Below are positions 27,467-36,489 of a stretch of DNA of 64,000 nt, piece after piece. Below the pieces are notes generated by a model. The model did no database searches. It was not told where the DNA came from and saw only the letters and a list, made by a program, of their open reading frames with translations. The stretch lies in assembly GCF_001746365.1 (NCBI RefSeq), contig NZ_MJAJ01000050.1, positions 1 through 64,000 of the forward strand. The letters are read 5' to 3'. The stretch is from Streptomyces sp. LUP30. Lineage in GTDB: Bacteria; Actinomycetota; Actinomycetes; Streptomycetales; Streptomycetaceae. Numbering within the stretch: position 1 is the stretch's first letter; every line of letters starts with the position of its first letter. Both the position numbers and the translations under genes were made by a program.

Positions 27467-29146
27467 TTACACCGGGTCGTACGTGCGCTCCACCTTCTGC
27501 GTGCCGCTGCGCGTGCGGTACGAGCGGGACCAGGAGGAGGTCGCGGAGGGGCTCGTCCTGTCCGACACGACGTAGTAGTCCATCTGCGCGCGCTCGGCGG
27601 TGATGTCCAGGACGCCGTAGCCGTGCCGGTCGGTGTCCACGAAGTGCACATGCCGGTTGGCGGCCCTGATGACCGGGGAGGCGACCGCTGTGAGGCTCCC
27701 CTCGGGGACCTTCACGATGTCGTCGAGGTTGTCGGAGGTCACCGAGGTGACCACGAACTCCGTGGCGGCCGACGCCGACAGGGGGTAGGTCCCCGCGTCC
27801 ACCGGCACGTCGTTGGCCCACGCCATGTGGATGTCACCGGTCAGGAAGACCGTGTTGCGGATGGCGTTCGAGCGCAGGTGGGCGAGGAGTTCACGGCGGT
27901 CGTCGGTGTAGCCGTCCCACTGGTCGGTGTTGAGGCCGAGGCCGTCCTCCGGCAGGCCGAGCAGTTTGGCCAGCGGCTTGAACAGGTCCGCGGAGAGCGA
28001 GCCGATCACGAACGGCGAGATCATCACCGAGTTGCCGACCAGCCGCCAGGCGGTGTCGGACGCCTTCAGTCCGGCCTTCAGCCAGTCCAGTTGGGCGCGG
28101 CCGGTGATCGTGCGGTCCGGGTCGTCCACGGCGCCCTTGCCGACGGCGACCTGCTGGGAGCGGAAGGACCGCAGATCCAGCAGGGAGAGGTCCGCGAGCC
28201 TGCCGAAGCGCAGTCGGCGGTAGGTGGTGCCGGCGATCGCCGGGCGGACCGGCATCCACTCGAAGTAGGCCTGTTTGGCGGCCGCCTGACGGGCCGACCA
28301 GGCGCCCTCGGCGCCCTCGGTGTGGTTCTCGGCGCCGCCCGACCAGGAGTCGTTGGCGAACTCGTGGTCGTCCCAGATCGCGATGACCGGCGCCTTGGTG
28401 TGCAGCGCCTGAAGGTCCGGGTCGGTCTTGTACTTGCCGTGCCGGGTGCGGTAGTCGGCGAGCGTGAGGATCTCGTGGGTGGGCGCGGTCTGCCGTACGA
28501 CGGTGCCGCGCGTGCCGTACTGGCCGGTGCCGTACTCGTAGATGTAGTCGCCGAGGTGCAGCCAGGCGTCCAGGTCGCCCCGGGCCGCGAGGTGGCGGTA
28601 GGAGGAGAAGTAGCCGGCCTCCCAGTTGGCGCAGGAGACCACGCCGAAGCGCAGGCCGCTCACCGTCGCGTCCGCCGCCGGCGCGGTGCGGGTGCGCGCC
28701 ACCGGGGAGTCGACGTCGCCGGCCGAGAAGCGGAACCAGTAGTCGGTGGCGGGCGCGAGGCCGCGGATGTCGGCCTTGACGGTGTGGTCGGATGCGGCGG
28801 TCGCGGTGGTCGTCCCCTTGGCGACGACGTCCGTCAGCGCCTTGTCCCGGGCGACGATCCAGCTCACCTCGGTGTCCGGGCCGAGGCCGGAGCCCGGTAT
28901 CGCCTCGGGGGTGGGCGTCACCCGGGTCCACAGCAGGACGCCGTCGGGCAGCGGATCCCCGGAGGCGAGGCCGTGCAGGAAGACGGGGGCCTCGGCGGCG
29001 CGGGCGGGCAGCGCGGCGAGCAGCGGGCCGGCCAGCACGGCGGTGGCGGCAGCCGCCTTGACGACCGTACGGCGGCGCGGGGACAGCGGTTCGGGGCGCT
29101 GAGACGTGGTGTCGGCGCTCTCGGATGTTCTGTGTCTACTGGTCAC
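27467..29146 (-). CDS. phoD: PhoD-type alkaline phosphatase, Tat-exported
   Basis: Secreted phosphodiesterase/phosphatase that scavenges phosphate. 559 aa. A twin-arginine signal SPRRRTVVK (residues 22-30) precedes a hydrophobic segment with a cleavage site near ARA/AEA (50-51). The PhoD N-terminal domain is followed by the metallophosphatase core: [31 protein letters not shown], and [10 protein letters not shown] near the C-terminus. It corresponds by context to S. coelicolor SCO2068, which is under PhoP control. GTG start at 29146 looks leaderless. Confidence 0.93.
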   Translation of the reverse strand: MTSRHRTSESADTTSQRPEPLSPRRRTVVKAAAATAVLAGPLLAALPARAAEAPVFLHGLASGDPLPDGVLLWTRVTPTPEAIPGSGLGPDTEVSWIVARDKALTDVVAKGTTTATAASDHTVKADIRGLAPATDYWFRFSAGDVDSPVARTRTAPAADATVSGLRFGVVSCANWEAGYFSSYRHLAARGDLDAWLHLGDYIYEYGTGQYGTRGTVVRQTAPTHEILTLADYRTRHGKYKTDPDLQALHTKAPVIAIWDDHEFANDSWSGGAENHTEGAEGAWSARQAAAKQAYFEWMPVRPAIAGTTYRRLRFGRLADLSLLDLRSFRSQQVAVGKGAVDDPDRTITGRAQLDWLKAGLKASDTAWRLVGNSVMISPFVIGSLSADLFKPLAKLLGLPEDGLGLNTDQWDGYTDDRRELLAHLRSNAIRNTVFLTGDIHMAWANDVPVDAGTYPLSASAATEFVVTSVTSDNLDDIVKVPEGSLTAVASPVIRAANRHVHFVDTDRHGYGVLDITAERAQMDYYVVSDRTSPSATSSWSRSYRTRSGTQKVERTYDPV

Positions 29147-29160
29147 GGCCGATCAGATTA
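29147..29160 (-). promoter_or_regulatory. Candidate leaderless phoD promoter
   Basis: On the phoD strand TAATCT (complement 29155-29160) lies 8 nt before the GTG. A single PHO-box-like GTTCGCCCGCT (complement 29180-29190) lies about 20 bp upstream of the -10, inside the terminator arm of the preceding gene. A second direct repeat unit is not evident. Confidence 0.4.
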
Positions 29161-29176
29161 CTGACCGGTACGACAC

Positions 29177-29212
29177 AAGAGCGGGCGAACTCCCAAATGT
29201 TCGCCCGCTCTT
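29177..29212 (-). terminator. Terminator of the DsbA-like gene
   Basis: Perfect 14-bp inverted repeat (29177-29190 with 29199-29212) with an 8-nt loop, between the DsbA-like stop (29250) and phoD. It isolates phoD transcriptionally. Confidence 0.8.
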
Positions 29213-29249
29213 CCGCGGAGCGTCGGATCAACCGCCGCTCAGGAGCGGC

Positions 29250-30062
29250 TCAGCCCTTGAGGGCCGCGTTGAGCGCCGTGTTGAAGTCGGCGACCGTCAT
29301 CGGGGCGGCCTTGCCGCCGGAGTCGGTCAGCGTCTTGCCGTCCATCTTCAGGGTCGGGGTGCCCGAGACGCCGCTGCTGTCGAAGGTCTTGGACATCTCC
29401 AGGGCCCAGCGGTCGTAGGTGCCGTCCTTGACCGCCTTCTGGAACTTCGCGTTGCCCTTCAGAGCCGAGACCGTGTCGGCCACCTTGATCAGGTAGGAGT
29501 CGTCCTTGAACTCGTCCTTGGTCTCCTCCGGGTGGTACTTCGCCGAGTACAGCGCGGTCTTGTACTCGAGGAACGCCTCGGGGCTGACGTTCAGCGCCGC
29601 GCCCAGGGCGCTCAGCGCGTTCTTGGACCCCTCGCCGGTCAGACTGCGGTCGAGGAAGGTCGCGCCGACGTACTGGATCTTGAACTTGCCGGCGTCGAGG
29701 TCGCTCTTCACCGTCGGGCCGACGGTCTGCTCGAACTGGGCGCAGATGGGGCAGCGCGGGTCCTCGTACATCACGAGGGTCTTCTTGGCGCTCGCCTTGC
29801 CCATGACGACGGTCGTGCCGTCCTTGCCGCTGGTGTTGGCCGGCGCGACCAGCTTGGCCTTCGCCGCGTCCTCCCAGTAGCTCGGCTTGTTGGCCTGGAC
29901 GACGGCGTAGCCTATGCCGCCGGCCACGGCCAGCACGGCGACCGCCGAGCAGGCGACGATGATCTGCCGCCTGACCTTGGCCCGCTTGGCCTCCCGCTCG
30001 CGTTCGATGCGCAGCCGCTCCCGGGCCGCCGTCTTCGACGCGGCGCTGTTCCGCTTGCTCAT
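29250..30062 (-). CDS. Membrane-anchored DsbA-like thiol oxidoreductase
   Basis: 270 aa. A basic N-terminal segment (1-31), one membrane helix (32-54), then an extracytoplasmic thioredoxin-fold domain with the active site EDPRCPICAQFEQ (CPIC at 104-107), an inserted helical lid, and a cis-Pro loop SGVSGTPTLKMDG near the C-terminus. Likely forms or isomerises disulfides in exported proteins. The ATG at 30062 has GGAG 6 nt upstream; the frame above it is non-coding. A paralogue with CPAC is at 60346-61122. Confidence 0.88.
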   Translation of the reverse strand: MSKRNSAASKTAARERLRIEREREAKRAKVRRQIIVACSAVAVLAVAGGIGYAVVQANKPSYWEDAAKAKLVAPANTSGKDGTTVVMGKASAKKTLVMYEDPRCPICAQFEQTVGPTVKSDLDAGKFKIQYVGATFLDRSLTGEGSKNALSALGAALNVSPEAFLEYKTALYSAKYHPEETKDEFKDDSYLIKVADTVSALKGNAKFQKAVKDGTYDRWALEMSKTFDSSGVSGTPTLKMDGKTLTDSGGKAAPMTVADFNTALNAALKG

Positions 30063-30159
30063 GGTTTCTCCAAAGGGACGCGCACCCGTGGGTACGCGGA
30101 AGTTTCGTGGGGGTGGTGCAGGGACTGGAGCCGGGTCGTGCTCGGCGGAGCCGGGCCGG

Positions 30160-30852
30160 TCAGACCGCGGCGGCCGGGCACGGCGGGCCACGCCGTCCCA
30201 GGGAGTGCACGAGGATCCGCTCGCGGACGGTGGCCGTGCGGGGCGCGGGGCGTGGCAGACGGCGGGCCTCCGGGGCGCGTCGTACGCTCACCGCGGCGAC
30301 GGCCAGCAGCAGCGGCCGGAAGGTGTTCGCGGTGGCCGCGCGCAGCAGCTGGGCCAGTGCCCGCTCGCCCCGGCGCAGCCAGGCGGCGGCGAGCAGACCG
30401 ACGCAGACGTGCGCGGCGAGCAGCAGCCAGGCGGTGGCCGGATCGGCGTGGGCGAGCAGACCGCCGAGCCGGTCCGGGTCGGTGCCGGTGACCTGGGCCA
30501 GCGGGGTGCCGAACGGCGTCCCGTCGCCGCACAGGACGTTCCAGCCGACCGAGGCCAGCGGGCCGGCGACCGGGCCGCCCGCCCGGCCGTAGCAGACGTG
30601 CTGCCCGGTGGTGAAGACGGTGTCGGCGGCCAGCTCCAGCGGGATCAGCAGGGCGGCGATCCGCCCGAAGCCCCGCTCGCGGCCGGCGAGGGCGTACGCG
30701 AGGGCGAACACGGCGGCCGCGACGGCGGCCACCGTGTTGAGCGGCAGCGGGACCCGCGACAGCAGCACGTGCGACGCGCTGCTGAGCGTCACGACGAAGG
30801 CCGTGAACAGCGCCGCGCGTACGGCTCTGAGGCGGGTCCCGGATATGTCCAT
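30160..30852 (-). CDS. Unknown integral membrane protein
   Basis: 230 aa with five to six hydrophobic segments (about 10-30, 38-58, 64-80, 140-160, 175-190) and a Pro/Arg-rich tail. Cysteines in HVCYGRAGG and NVLCGDGTP flank a possible outer loop, which with the adjacent DsbA-like gene might form a redox pair (inference). I do not recognise the family. No Shine-Dalgarno before the ATG at 30852; a -10-like CACACT (complement 30863-30868) is 10 nt upstream. Ends about 100 nt before the DsbA-like gene. Confidence 0.7.
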   Translation of the reverse strand: MDISGTRLRAVRAALFTAFVVTLSSASHVLLSRVPLPLNTVAAVAAAVFALAYALAGRERGFGRIAALLIPLELAADTVFTTGQHVCYGRAGGPVAGPLASVGWNVLCGDGTPFGTPLAQVTGTDPDRLGGLLAHADPATAWLLLAAHVCVGLLAAAWLRRGERALAQLLRAATANTFRPLLLAVAAVSVRRAPEARRLPRPAPRTATVRERILVHSLGRRGPPCPAAAV

Positions 30853-30919
30853 AGCGGAGGAGAGTGTGCCACGTGCTCCTGTAGGAGACCGCTAAAGGCT
30901 CCCTGTGAGCAGCGGACTG

Positions 30920-32260
30920 TTAGAGACCTGGAATCCGGCCGTTGCGGAACAGGTCGACGAAGATCTGGTGGTCGGCACGCGCGCGGGCGCCGTAGGCGTG
31001 CGCGAAGTCGACCAGCAGCGGCGCGAAGCCGTCCTCGTCGGCCGCGATGGCGGCGTCGATGGCCCGCTCCGTGGAGAACGGCACCAGCGACTCGCCGGAC
31101 TGGTCGTCCGCGGCCGCGTGCATGGTGGCCGTGGCCCGGCCCAGGTCGGCGACGACGCCCGCGATCTCCTCCGGGTCGTCGATGTCGCCCCAGTTCAGGT
31201 CGACCGCGTAGGGCGAGACCTCGGCGACCAGCTGTCCCGCGCCGTCCAGCTCGGTCCAGCCCAGCCACGGGTCGGCGTGCGCCTGCAGGGCGCGCTGGGA
31301 GATCACCGTGCGGTGGCCCTCGTGCTGGAAGTAGCCGCGGATCGCCGGGTCGGTGACGTGCCGGGAGACCGCCGGGGTCTGGGCCTGCTTGATGTAGATC
31401 ACCACGTCGTTCTCCAGGGCGTCGCTGTTGCCCTCCAGGAGGATGTTGTACGACGGCAGGCCCGCCGAGCCGATGCCGATGCCGCGGCGGCCGACGACGT
31501 CCTTCACGCGGTAGGAGTCCGGGCGGGTCAGCGAGGACTCCGGCAGCGTCTCCAGATAGCCGTCGAAGGCCGCCAGGACCTTGTAGCGGGTCGCCGCGTC
31601 CAGCTCGATGGAGCCGCCGCCCGGTGCGAAGCGGCGCTCGAAGTCGCGGATCTCGGTCATCGAGTCCAGCAGCCCGAAGCGGGTCAGCGAGCGGGCGTCG
31701 CGCAGTGCGTCCAGCAGCGGGCCCTGGGCGGTGTCCAGGGTGAACGGGGGCACCTCGTCGCTCTTGGCGCCGGTCGCCAGGGCGTGGACGCGCTCGCGGT
31801 AGGCGCCCGCGTAGACCTCCACCAGCTCGGTGATCTGGTCGTCGGAGAGCGCCTTCGCGTACCCGATCAGGGCGAGCGAGGCGGACAGGCGCTTGAGGTC
31901 CCAGGTGAAGGGGCCGACGTAGGCCTCGTCGAAGTCGTTGACGTTGAAGATCAGCCGGCCCGTGGCGTCCATGTACGTGCCGAAGTTCTCCGCGTGCAGG
32001 TCGCCGTGGATCCACACGCGCGAGGTGCGGTCGTCCAGGAACGGGCCGCCCCGCTTGGAGCCGAAGCCGTCGTTGGCGGTGAGATCGTGGTAGAAGAGGC
32101 CCGCCGTGCCCCGGTAGAACGCGAACGCCGAGGCCGCCATCTTCCGGAACTTCACTCGGAACGCGGCCGGGTCGGCGGCCAGGAGCTCGCCGAACGCGGT
32201 GTCGAAGACGGCGAGGATCTGCTCGCCGCGGTGCTCGTCGTCGAGCTGCGGAACCGACAT
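30920..32260 (-). CDS. DUF2252 protein (kinase-like fold)
   Basis: 446 aa, normal for DUF2252. It carries VWIHGDLHAENFG and IFNVNDFDEA, which resemble the catalytic HGDxxxxN and metal-binding DFD of aminoglycoside-phosphotransferase-like kinases, so a phosphotransferase role is possible but unproven. Substrate unknown. The ATG at 32260 has GGAGG about 9 nt upstream; the frame stays open well above it but lacks DUF2252 sequence. Diverges from dnaE; stop is TAA. Confidence 0.8.
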   Translation of the reverse strand: MSVPQLDDEHRGEQILAVFDTAFGELLAADPAAFRVKFRKMAASAFAFYRGTAGLFYHDLTANDGFGSKRGGPFLDDRTSRVWIHGDLHAENFGTYMDATGRLIFNVNDFDEAYVGPFTWDLKRLSASLALIGYAKALSDDQITELVEVYAGAYRERVHALATGAKSDEVPPFTLDTAQGPLLDALRDARSLTRFGLLDSMTEIRDFERRFAPGGGSIELDAATRYKVLAAFDGYLETLPESSLTRPDSYRVKDVVGRRGIGIGSAGLPSYNILLEGNSDALENDVVIYIKQAQTPAVSRHVTDPAIRGYFQHEGHRTVISQRALQAHADPWLGWTELDGAGQLVAEVSPYAVDLNWGDIDDPEEIAGVVADLGRATATMHAAADDQSGESLVPFSTERAIDAAIAADEDGFAPLLVDFAHAYGARARADHQIFVDLFRNGRIPGL

Positions 32261-32289
32261 CGCTGGGTGCCTCCTGGTGCATGACGTGT

Positions 32290-32308
32290 ACGACAGCGTT
32301 TCTGTCGT
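32290..32308. promoter_or_regulatory. Inverted repeat in the DUF2252-dnaE divergent region
   Basis: ACGACAG (32290-32296) and CTGTCGT (32302-32308) with a 5-bp centre, 30 bp before the DUF2252 start. It is operator-like in size and position; no binding protein can be named. Confidence 0.35.
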
Positions 32309-32474
32309 CTCCAACGGGCGGAGCCGTGCGAAAGTGCCCGTGCCCCTCGCTGTGAAGGTACGCGGGGGAGCCCCCGGAGTGTCAGTGCCGAGGCATAGAC
32401 TTCGACGCTGTCCCCCGGACCGTCCGCAACCCGTGGGACGCCCGTCGACCCTTGTTTCCCTGGAGGCCGCAGCC

Positions 32475-35400
32475 GTGTCAAAGCCGCCGTTCACGCACCT
32501 GCACGTCCACACCCAGTACTCGCTGCTGGACGGTGCCGCGCGGCTGAAGGACATGTTCCAGGCGTGCAACGAGATGGGCATGACCCATATCGCCATGTCC
32601 GACCACGGCAACCTGCACGGGGCCTACGACTTCTTCCACACCGCGAAGAAGGCGGGCGTCACCCCGATCATCGGGATCGAGGCGTACGTCGCCCCCGAGT
32701 CGCGGCGCAACAAGCGCAAGATCCAGTGGGGCCAGCCGCACCAGAAGCGCGACGACGTCTCCGGTTCCGGCGGTTACACCCACAAGACGATCTGGGCGGC
32801 GAACGCGACGGGTCTGCACAACCTCTTCAAGCTCTCCTCGGACGCGTACGCCGAGGGCTGGCTGCAGAAGTGGCCCCGGATGGACAAGGAGACCATCTCC
32901 CAGTGGTCCGAGGGGCTCATCGCCTCCACCGGCTGCCCGTCCGGCGAACTCCAGACCCGGCTGCGCCTCGGCCAGTTCGACGAGGCCCTGAAGTCGGCCG
33001 CCGAGTACCAGGACATCTTCGGCAAGGACCGCTACTTCCTGGAGCTGATGGACCACGGCATCGACATCGAGCACCGGGTCCGCGACGGCCTGCTGGAGAT
33101 CGGCAGGAAACTCGGCATCCCGCCGCTGGTGACGAACGACTCGCACTACACGTACGCGCACGAGGCGACCGCGCACGACGCGCTGCTGTGCATCCAGACC
33201 GGCAAGAACCTCTCCGACCCGGACCGCTTCCGCTTCGACGGCACCGGCTACTACCTGAAGTCCACGGACGAGATGTACGCCATCGACTCCTCGGACGCCT
33301 GGCAGGAGGGCTGCGCCAACACCCTCCTGGTGGCCGAGCAGATCGACACCACCGGCATGTTCGAGGCGAAGAACCTCATGCCGAAGTTCGACATCCCCGA
33401 CGGCTTCACCGAGGTCACCTGGTTCAAGGAGGAGGTCCGCCGGGGCATGGAGCGCCGCTTCCCGGGCGGCGTCCCCGACGACCGGCAGAAGCAGGTCGAG
33501 TACGAGATGGACGTCATCATCCAGATGGGGTTCCCGGGCTACTTCCTCGTCGTCGCCGACTTCATCATGTGGGCGAAGAACCAGGGCATCGCGGTCGGTC
33601 CGGGGCGTGGCTCGGCCGCCGGCTCGATCGTCGCCTACGCGATGGGCATCACCGACCTCGACCCGATCCCGCACGGCCTGATCTTCGAGCGGTTCCTCAA
33701 CCCCGAGCGCGTCTCCATGCCCGACGTCGACATCGACTTCGACGAGCGCAGGCGCGTCGAGGTGATCCGCTACGTGACCGAGAAGTACGGCGCCGACAAG
33801 GTCGCCATGATCGGCACCTACGGCAAGATCAAGGCGAAGAACGCCATCAAGGACTCCGCGCGCGTGCTGGGCTACCCGTACGCGATGGGCGACCGCCTCA
33901 CCAAGGCCATGCCCGCCGACGTCCTGGGCAAGGGCATCGACCTCAACGGCATCACCGACCCCTCGCACCCGCGCTACAGCGAGGCGGGCGAGATCCGCGC
34001 GATGTACGAGAACGAGCCGGACGTCAAGAAGGTCATCGACACCGCCAAGGGCGTCGAGGGCCTGGTCCGGCAGATGGGCGTGCACGCGGCCGGCGTGATC
34101 ATGTCCAGCGAGCCCATCGTCGACCACGCCCCCATCTGGGTGCGGCACACCGACGGCGTGACCATCACGCAGTGGGACTACCCGCAGTGCGAGTCGCTCG
34201 GCCTGCTGAAGATGGACTTCCTCGGCCTGCGCAACCTGACGATCATGGACGACGCCGTCAAGATGGTGAAGTCCAACAAGGGCATCGACCTCGACCTGCT
34301 GGCGCTGCCGCTCGACGATCCGAAGACCTTCGAACTGCTCCAGCGCGGTGACACCCTCGGCGTCTTCCAGTTCGACGGCGGCCCCATGCGCTCGCTGCTG
34401 CGCCTGATGAAGCCCGACAACTTCGAAGACATCTCCGCCGTGTCCGCGCTCTACCGTCCCGGCCCGATGGGCATGGACTCGCACACCAACTACGCGCTGC
34501 GCAAGAACAAGCTCCAGGAGATCACCCCGATCCACAAGGAGCTGGAGGAGCCCCTCCAGGAGGTCCTGGCCGTCACCTACGGCCTGATCGTCTACCAGGA
34601 GCAGGTGCAGAAGGCCGCCCAGATCATCGCCGGGTACTCCCTCGGCGAGGCCGACATCCTGCGCCGCGTGATGGGCAAGAAGAAGCCCGACGAGCTGGCG
34701 AAGAACTTCGTCCTCTTCCAGAAGGGCGCCCGGGACAAGGGCTACAGCGACGAGGCGATCCAGGCCCTGTGGGACGTGCTGGTCCCGTTCGCCGGCTACG
34801 CCTTCAACAAGGCGCACTCCGCCGCGTACGGCCTGGTCTCGTACTGGACCGCCTATCTGAAGGCGAACCACCCCGCCGAGTACATGGCCGGACTGCTCAC
34901 CTCGGTCAAGGACGACAAGGACAAGTCGGCCGTCTACCTCAACGAGTGCCGGCGCATGGGCATCAAGGTGCTCCCGCCGAACGTCAACGAGTCGGTGCAC
35001 AACTTCGCCGCACAGGGCGACGACGTGATCCTCTTCGGCCTCGAAGCCGTCCGCAACGTCGGCACCAACGTGGTCGAGTCGATCATCAGGAGCCGCAAGG
35101 CCAAGGGCAAGTACGCCTCCTTCCCCGACTACCTGGACAAGGTGGAGGCGGTGGCGTGCAACAAGCGCACCACCGAGTCGCTGATCAAGGCGGGCGCGTT
35201 CGACACCCTGGGGCACACCCGCAAGGGCCTCACCGCGCAGTTCGAGCCGATGATCGACAACGTGGTCGCGGTCAAGCGCAAGGAGGCCGAGGGGCAGTTC
35301 GACCTCTTCGGCGGGATGGGCGAGGAGGACACCAGCGAGCCCGGCTTCGGCCTCGACGTCGAGTTCACCACCGACGAGTGGGAGAAGACGTATCTGCTCG

Positions 35401-36014
35401 CCCAGGAGCGGGAGATGCTCGGTCTCTACGTTTCCGACCACCCGCTCTTCGGCCTGGAGCACGTGCTGTCCGACAAGGCCGACGCGGGCATCGCCCAGCT
35501 CACCGGGGGCGAGCACGCGGACGGCGCGGTGGTGACCATCGGCGGCATCATCTCCGGCCTGCAGCGCAAGATGACCAAGCAGGGCAACGCCTGGGCGATC
35601 GCCACCGTGGAGGACCTCGCGGGCTCCATCGAGTGCATGTTCTTCCCGGCCACGTACCAGCTCGTGTCGACCCAACTCGTCGAGGACGCCGTCGTCTTCG
35701 TCAAGGGCCGCCTCGACAAGCGCGAGGACGTGCCGCGGCTGGTCGCGATGGAGCTCCAGGTCCCCGACCTGTCCAACGCGGGCACCAACGCGCCCGTGAT
35801 CCTCACCATCCCCGCCACCCGGGTCACCCCGCCGATGATCAACCGTCTCGGTGAGATCCTCACCCACCACCGGGGCGACAGCGAGGTCCGGATCAGGCTC
35901 CAGGGCCCGACGAAGACGACCGTGCTGCGTCTGGACCGGCACCGGGTCAAGCCCGACCCCGCCCTGTTCGGCGACCTGAAGGTGCTGCTCGGCCCGTCCT
36001 GCCTGGCCGGCTGA
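32475..36014 (+). CDS. dnaE: DNA polymerase III alpha subunit (replicative, DnaE1)
   Basis: Catalytic subunit of the replicative polymerase. 1179 aa, typical for DnaE1. An N-terminal PHP domain (HLHVHTQYSLLDG) precedes the Pol III palm with catalytic aspartates 417 and 419 in PDVDIDFDE, the fingers, tandem HhH and the C-terminal OB domain. The GTG at 32475 has GGAGG (32462-32466) 8 nt upstream; the frame above it is non-coding. A -10-like TAGACT (32396-32401) is the likely promoter element. Confidence 0.98.
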   Translation: MSKPPFTHLHVHTQYSLLDGAARLKDMFQACNEMGMTHIAMSDHGNLHGAYDFFHTAKKAGVTPIIGIEAYVAPESRRNKRKIQWGQPHQKRDDVSGSGGYTHKTIWAANATGLHNLFKLSSDAYAEGWLQKWPRMDKETISQWSEGLIASTGCPSGELQTRLRLGQFDEALKSAAEYQDIFGKDRYFLELMDHGIDIEHRVRDGLLEIGRKLGIPPLVTNDSHYTYAHEATAHDALLCIQTGKNLSDPDRFRFDGTGYYLKSTDEMYAIDSSDAWQEGCANTLLVAEQIDTTGMFEAKNLMPKFDIPDGFTEVTWFKEEVRRGMERRFPGGVPDDRQKQVEYEMDVIIQMGFPGYFLVVADFIMWAKNQGIAVGPGRGSAAGSIVAYAMGITDLDPIPHGLIFERFLNPERVSMPDVDIDFDERRRVEVIRYVTEKYGADKVAMIGTYGKIKAKNAIKDSARVLGYPYAMGDRLTKAMPADVLGKGIDLNGITDPSHPRYSEAGEIRAMYENEPDVKKVIDTAKGVEGLVRQMGVHAAGVIMSSEPIVDHAPIWVRHTDGVTITQWDYPQCESLGLLKMDFLGLRNLTIMDDAVKMVKSNKGIDLDLLALPLDDPKTFELLQRGDTLGVFQFDGGPMRSLLRLMKPDNFEDISAVSALYRPGPMGMDSHTNYALRKNKLQEITPIHKELEEPLQEVLAVTYGLIVYQEQVQKAAQIIAGYSLGEADILRRVMGKKKPDELAKNFVLFQKGARDKGYSDEAIQALWDVLVPFAGYAFNKAHSAAYGLVSYWTAYLKANHPAEYMAGLLTSVKDDKDKSAVYLNECRRMGIKVLPPNVNESVHNFAAQGDDVILFGLEAVRNVGTNVVESIIRSRKAKGKYASFPDYLDKVEAVACNKRTTESLIKAGAFDTLGHTRKGLTAQFEPMIDNVVAVKRKEAEGQFDLFGGMGEEDTSEPGFGLDVEFTTDEWEKTYLLAQEREMLGLYVSDHPLFGLEHVLSDKADAGIAQLTGGEHADGAVVTIGGIISGLQRKMTKQGNAWAIATVEDLAGSIECMFFPATYQLVSTQLVEDAVVFVKGRLDKREDVPRLVAMELQVPDLSNAGTNAPVILTIPATRVTPPMINRLGEILTHHRGDSEVRIRLQGPTKTTVLRLDRHRVKPDPALFGDLKVLLGPSCLAG

Positions 36015-36032
36015 TCGCGGGACGACGCAGAT

Positions 36033-36064
36033 GAGGGGCGCACCCGGCATCGGATGCGCCCCTC
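36033..36064. terminator. Bidirectional terminator between dnaE and the 54-aa gene
   Basis: GAGGGGCGCA (36033-36042) pairs with TGCGCCCCTC (36055-36064) around a 12-nt loop, between two convergent stop codons. Confidence 0.7.
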
Positions 36065-36100
36065 GCTGTGCTCGGGCTGCAACAGCCCGTCGTGCCGACG

Positions 36101-36265
36101 TCAGTTGTGGCCGAAGCGCTTCTGCCGGCCCTTGCGGGCCATGTCGGCGGGTGTCACCTGGGCGATGTGCTGCTCGGCCTGCGACTCCATCGTGGACGGC
36201 CGTGCCGTCTGCTGACCACGTTCGGACTGCGGCTGCTTACGTTCCTGCTTCTTGTTCTTGGCCAT
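36101..36265 (-). CDS. 54-residue basic protein, unknown function
   Basis: Translates as a 54-aa Lys/Arg/Gln-rich protein starting MAKNKKQERKQPQSERGQQ and ending RKGRQKRFGHN, without membrane segment or cysteine. The start is supported by GGAGG 9 nt upstream, and it is bracketed by a terminator and a divergent promoter region. The composition suggests RNA, ribosome or DNA binding (inference). It is probably conserved among streptomycetes as a small hypothetical protein; I cannot assign a function. Confidence 0.75.
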   Translation of the reverse strand: MAKNKKQERKQPQSERGQQTARPSTMESQAEQHIAQVTPADMARKGRQKRFGHN

Positions 36266-36489
36266 GGTGCTCTGCCTCCTGGGGGGGATCTAGGGGCCAG
36301 GGCCGGGACCAGATTCACATAGGCTGACTTACGACGCATTTCGGATAATTACCGTGTGTAACAGGGGTTGTCGGAACGCACGTGCTCGAAACGCCACGCC
36401 GAAGATCGAGTTCGGGCCGTTAACCTCCGCGCCGTCGGGCAGACTCGAAGGAAGCTCGAAGCAAACCTCCCGGAAAGAGGGTGAGTCGT

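Noticed and set aside
32478-36050. A 1190-codon open frame opposite dnaE
   Set aside because: Val/Asp/Leu/His-rich translation typical of the antisense of a high-GC gene; no ribosome site and no recognisable domain.
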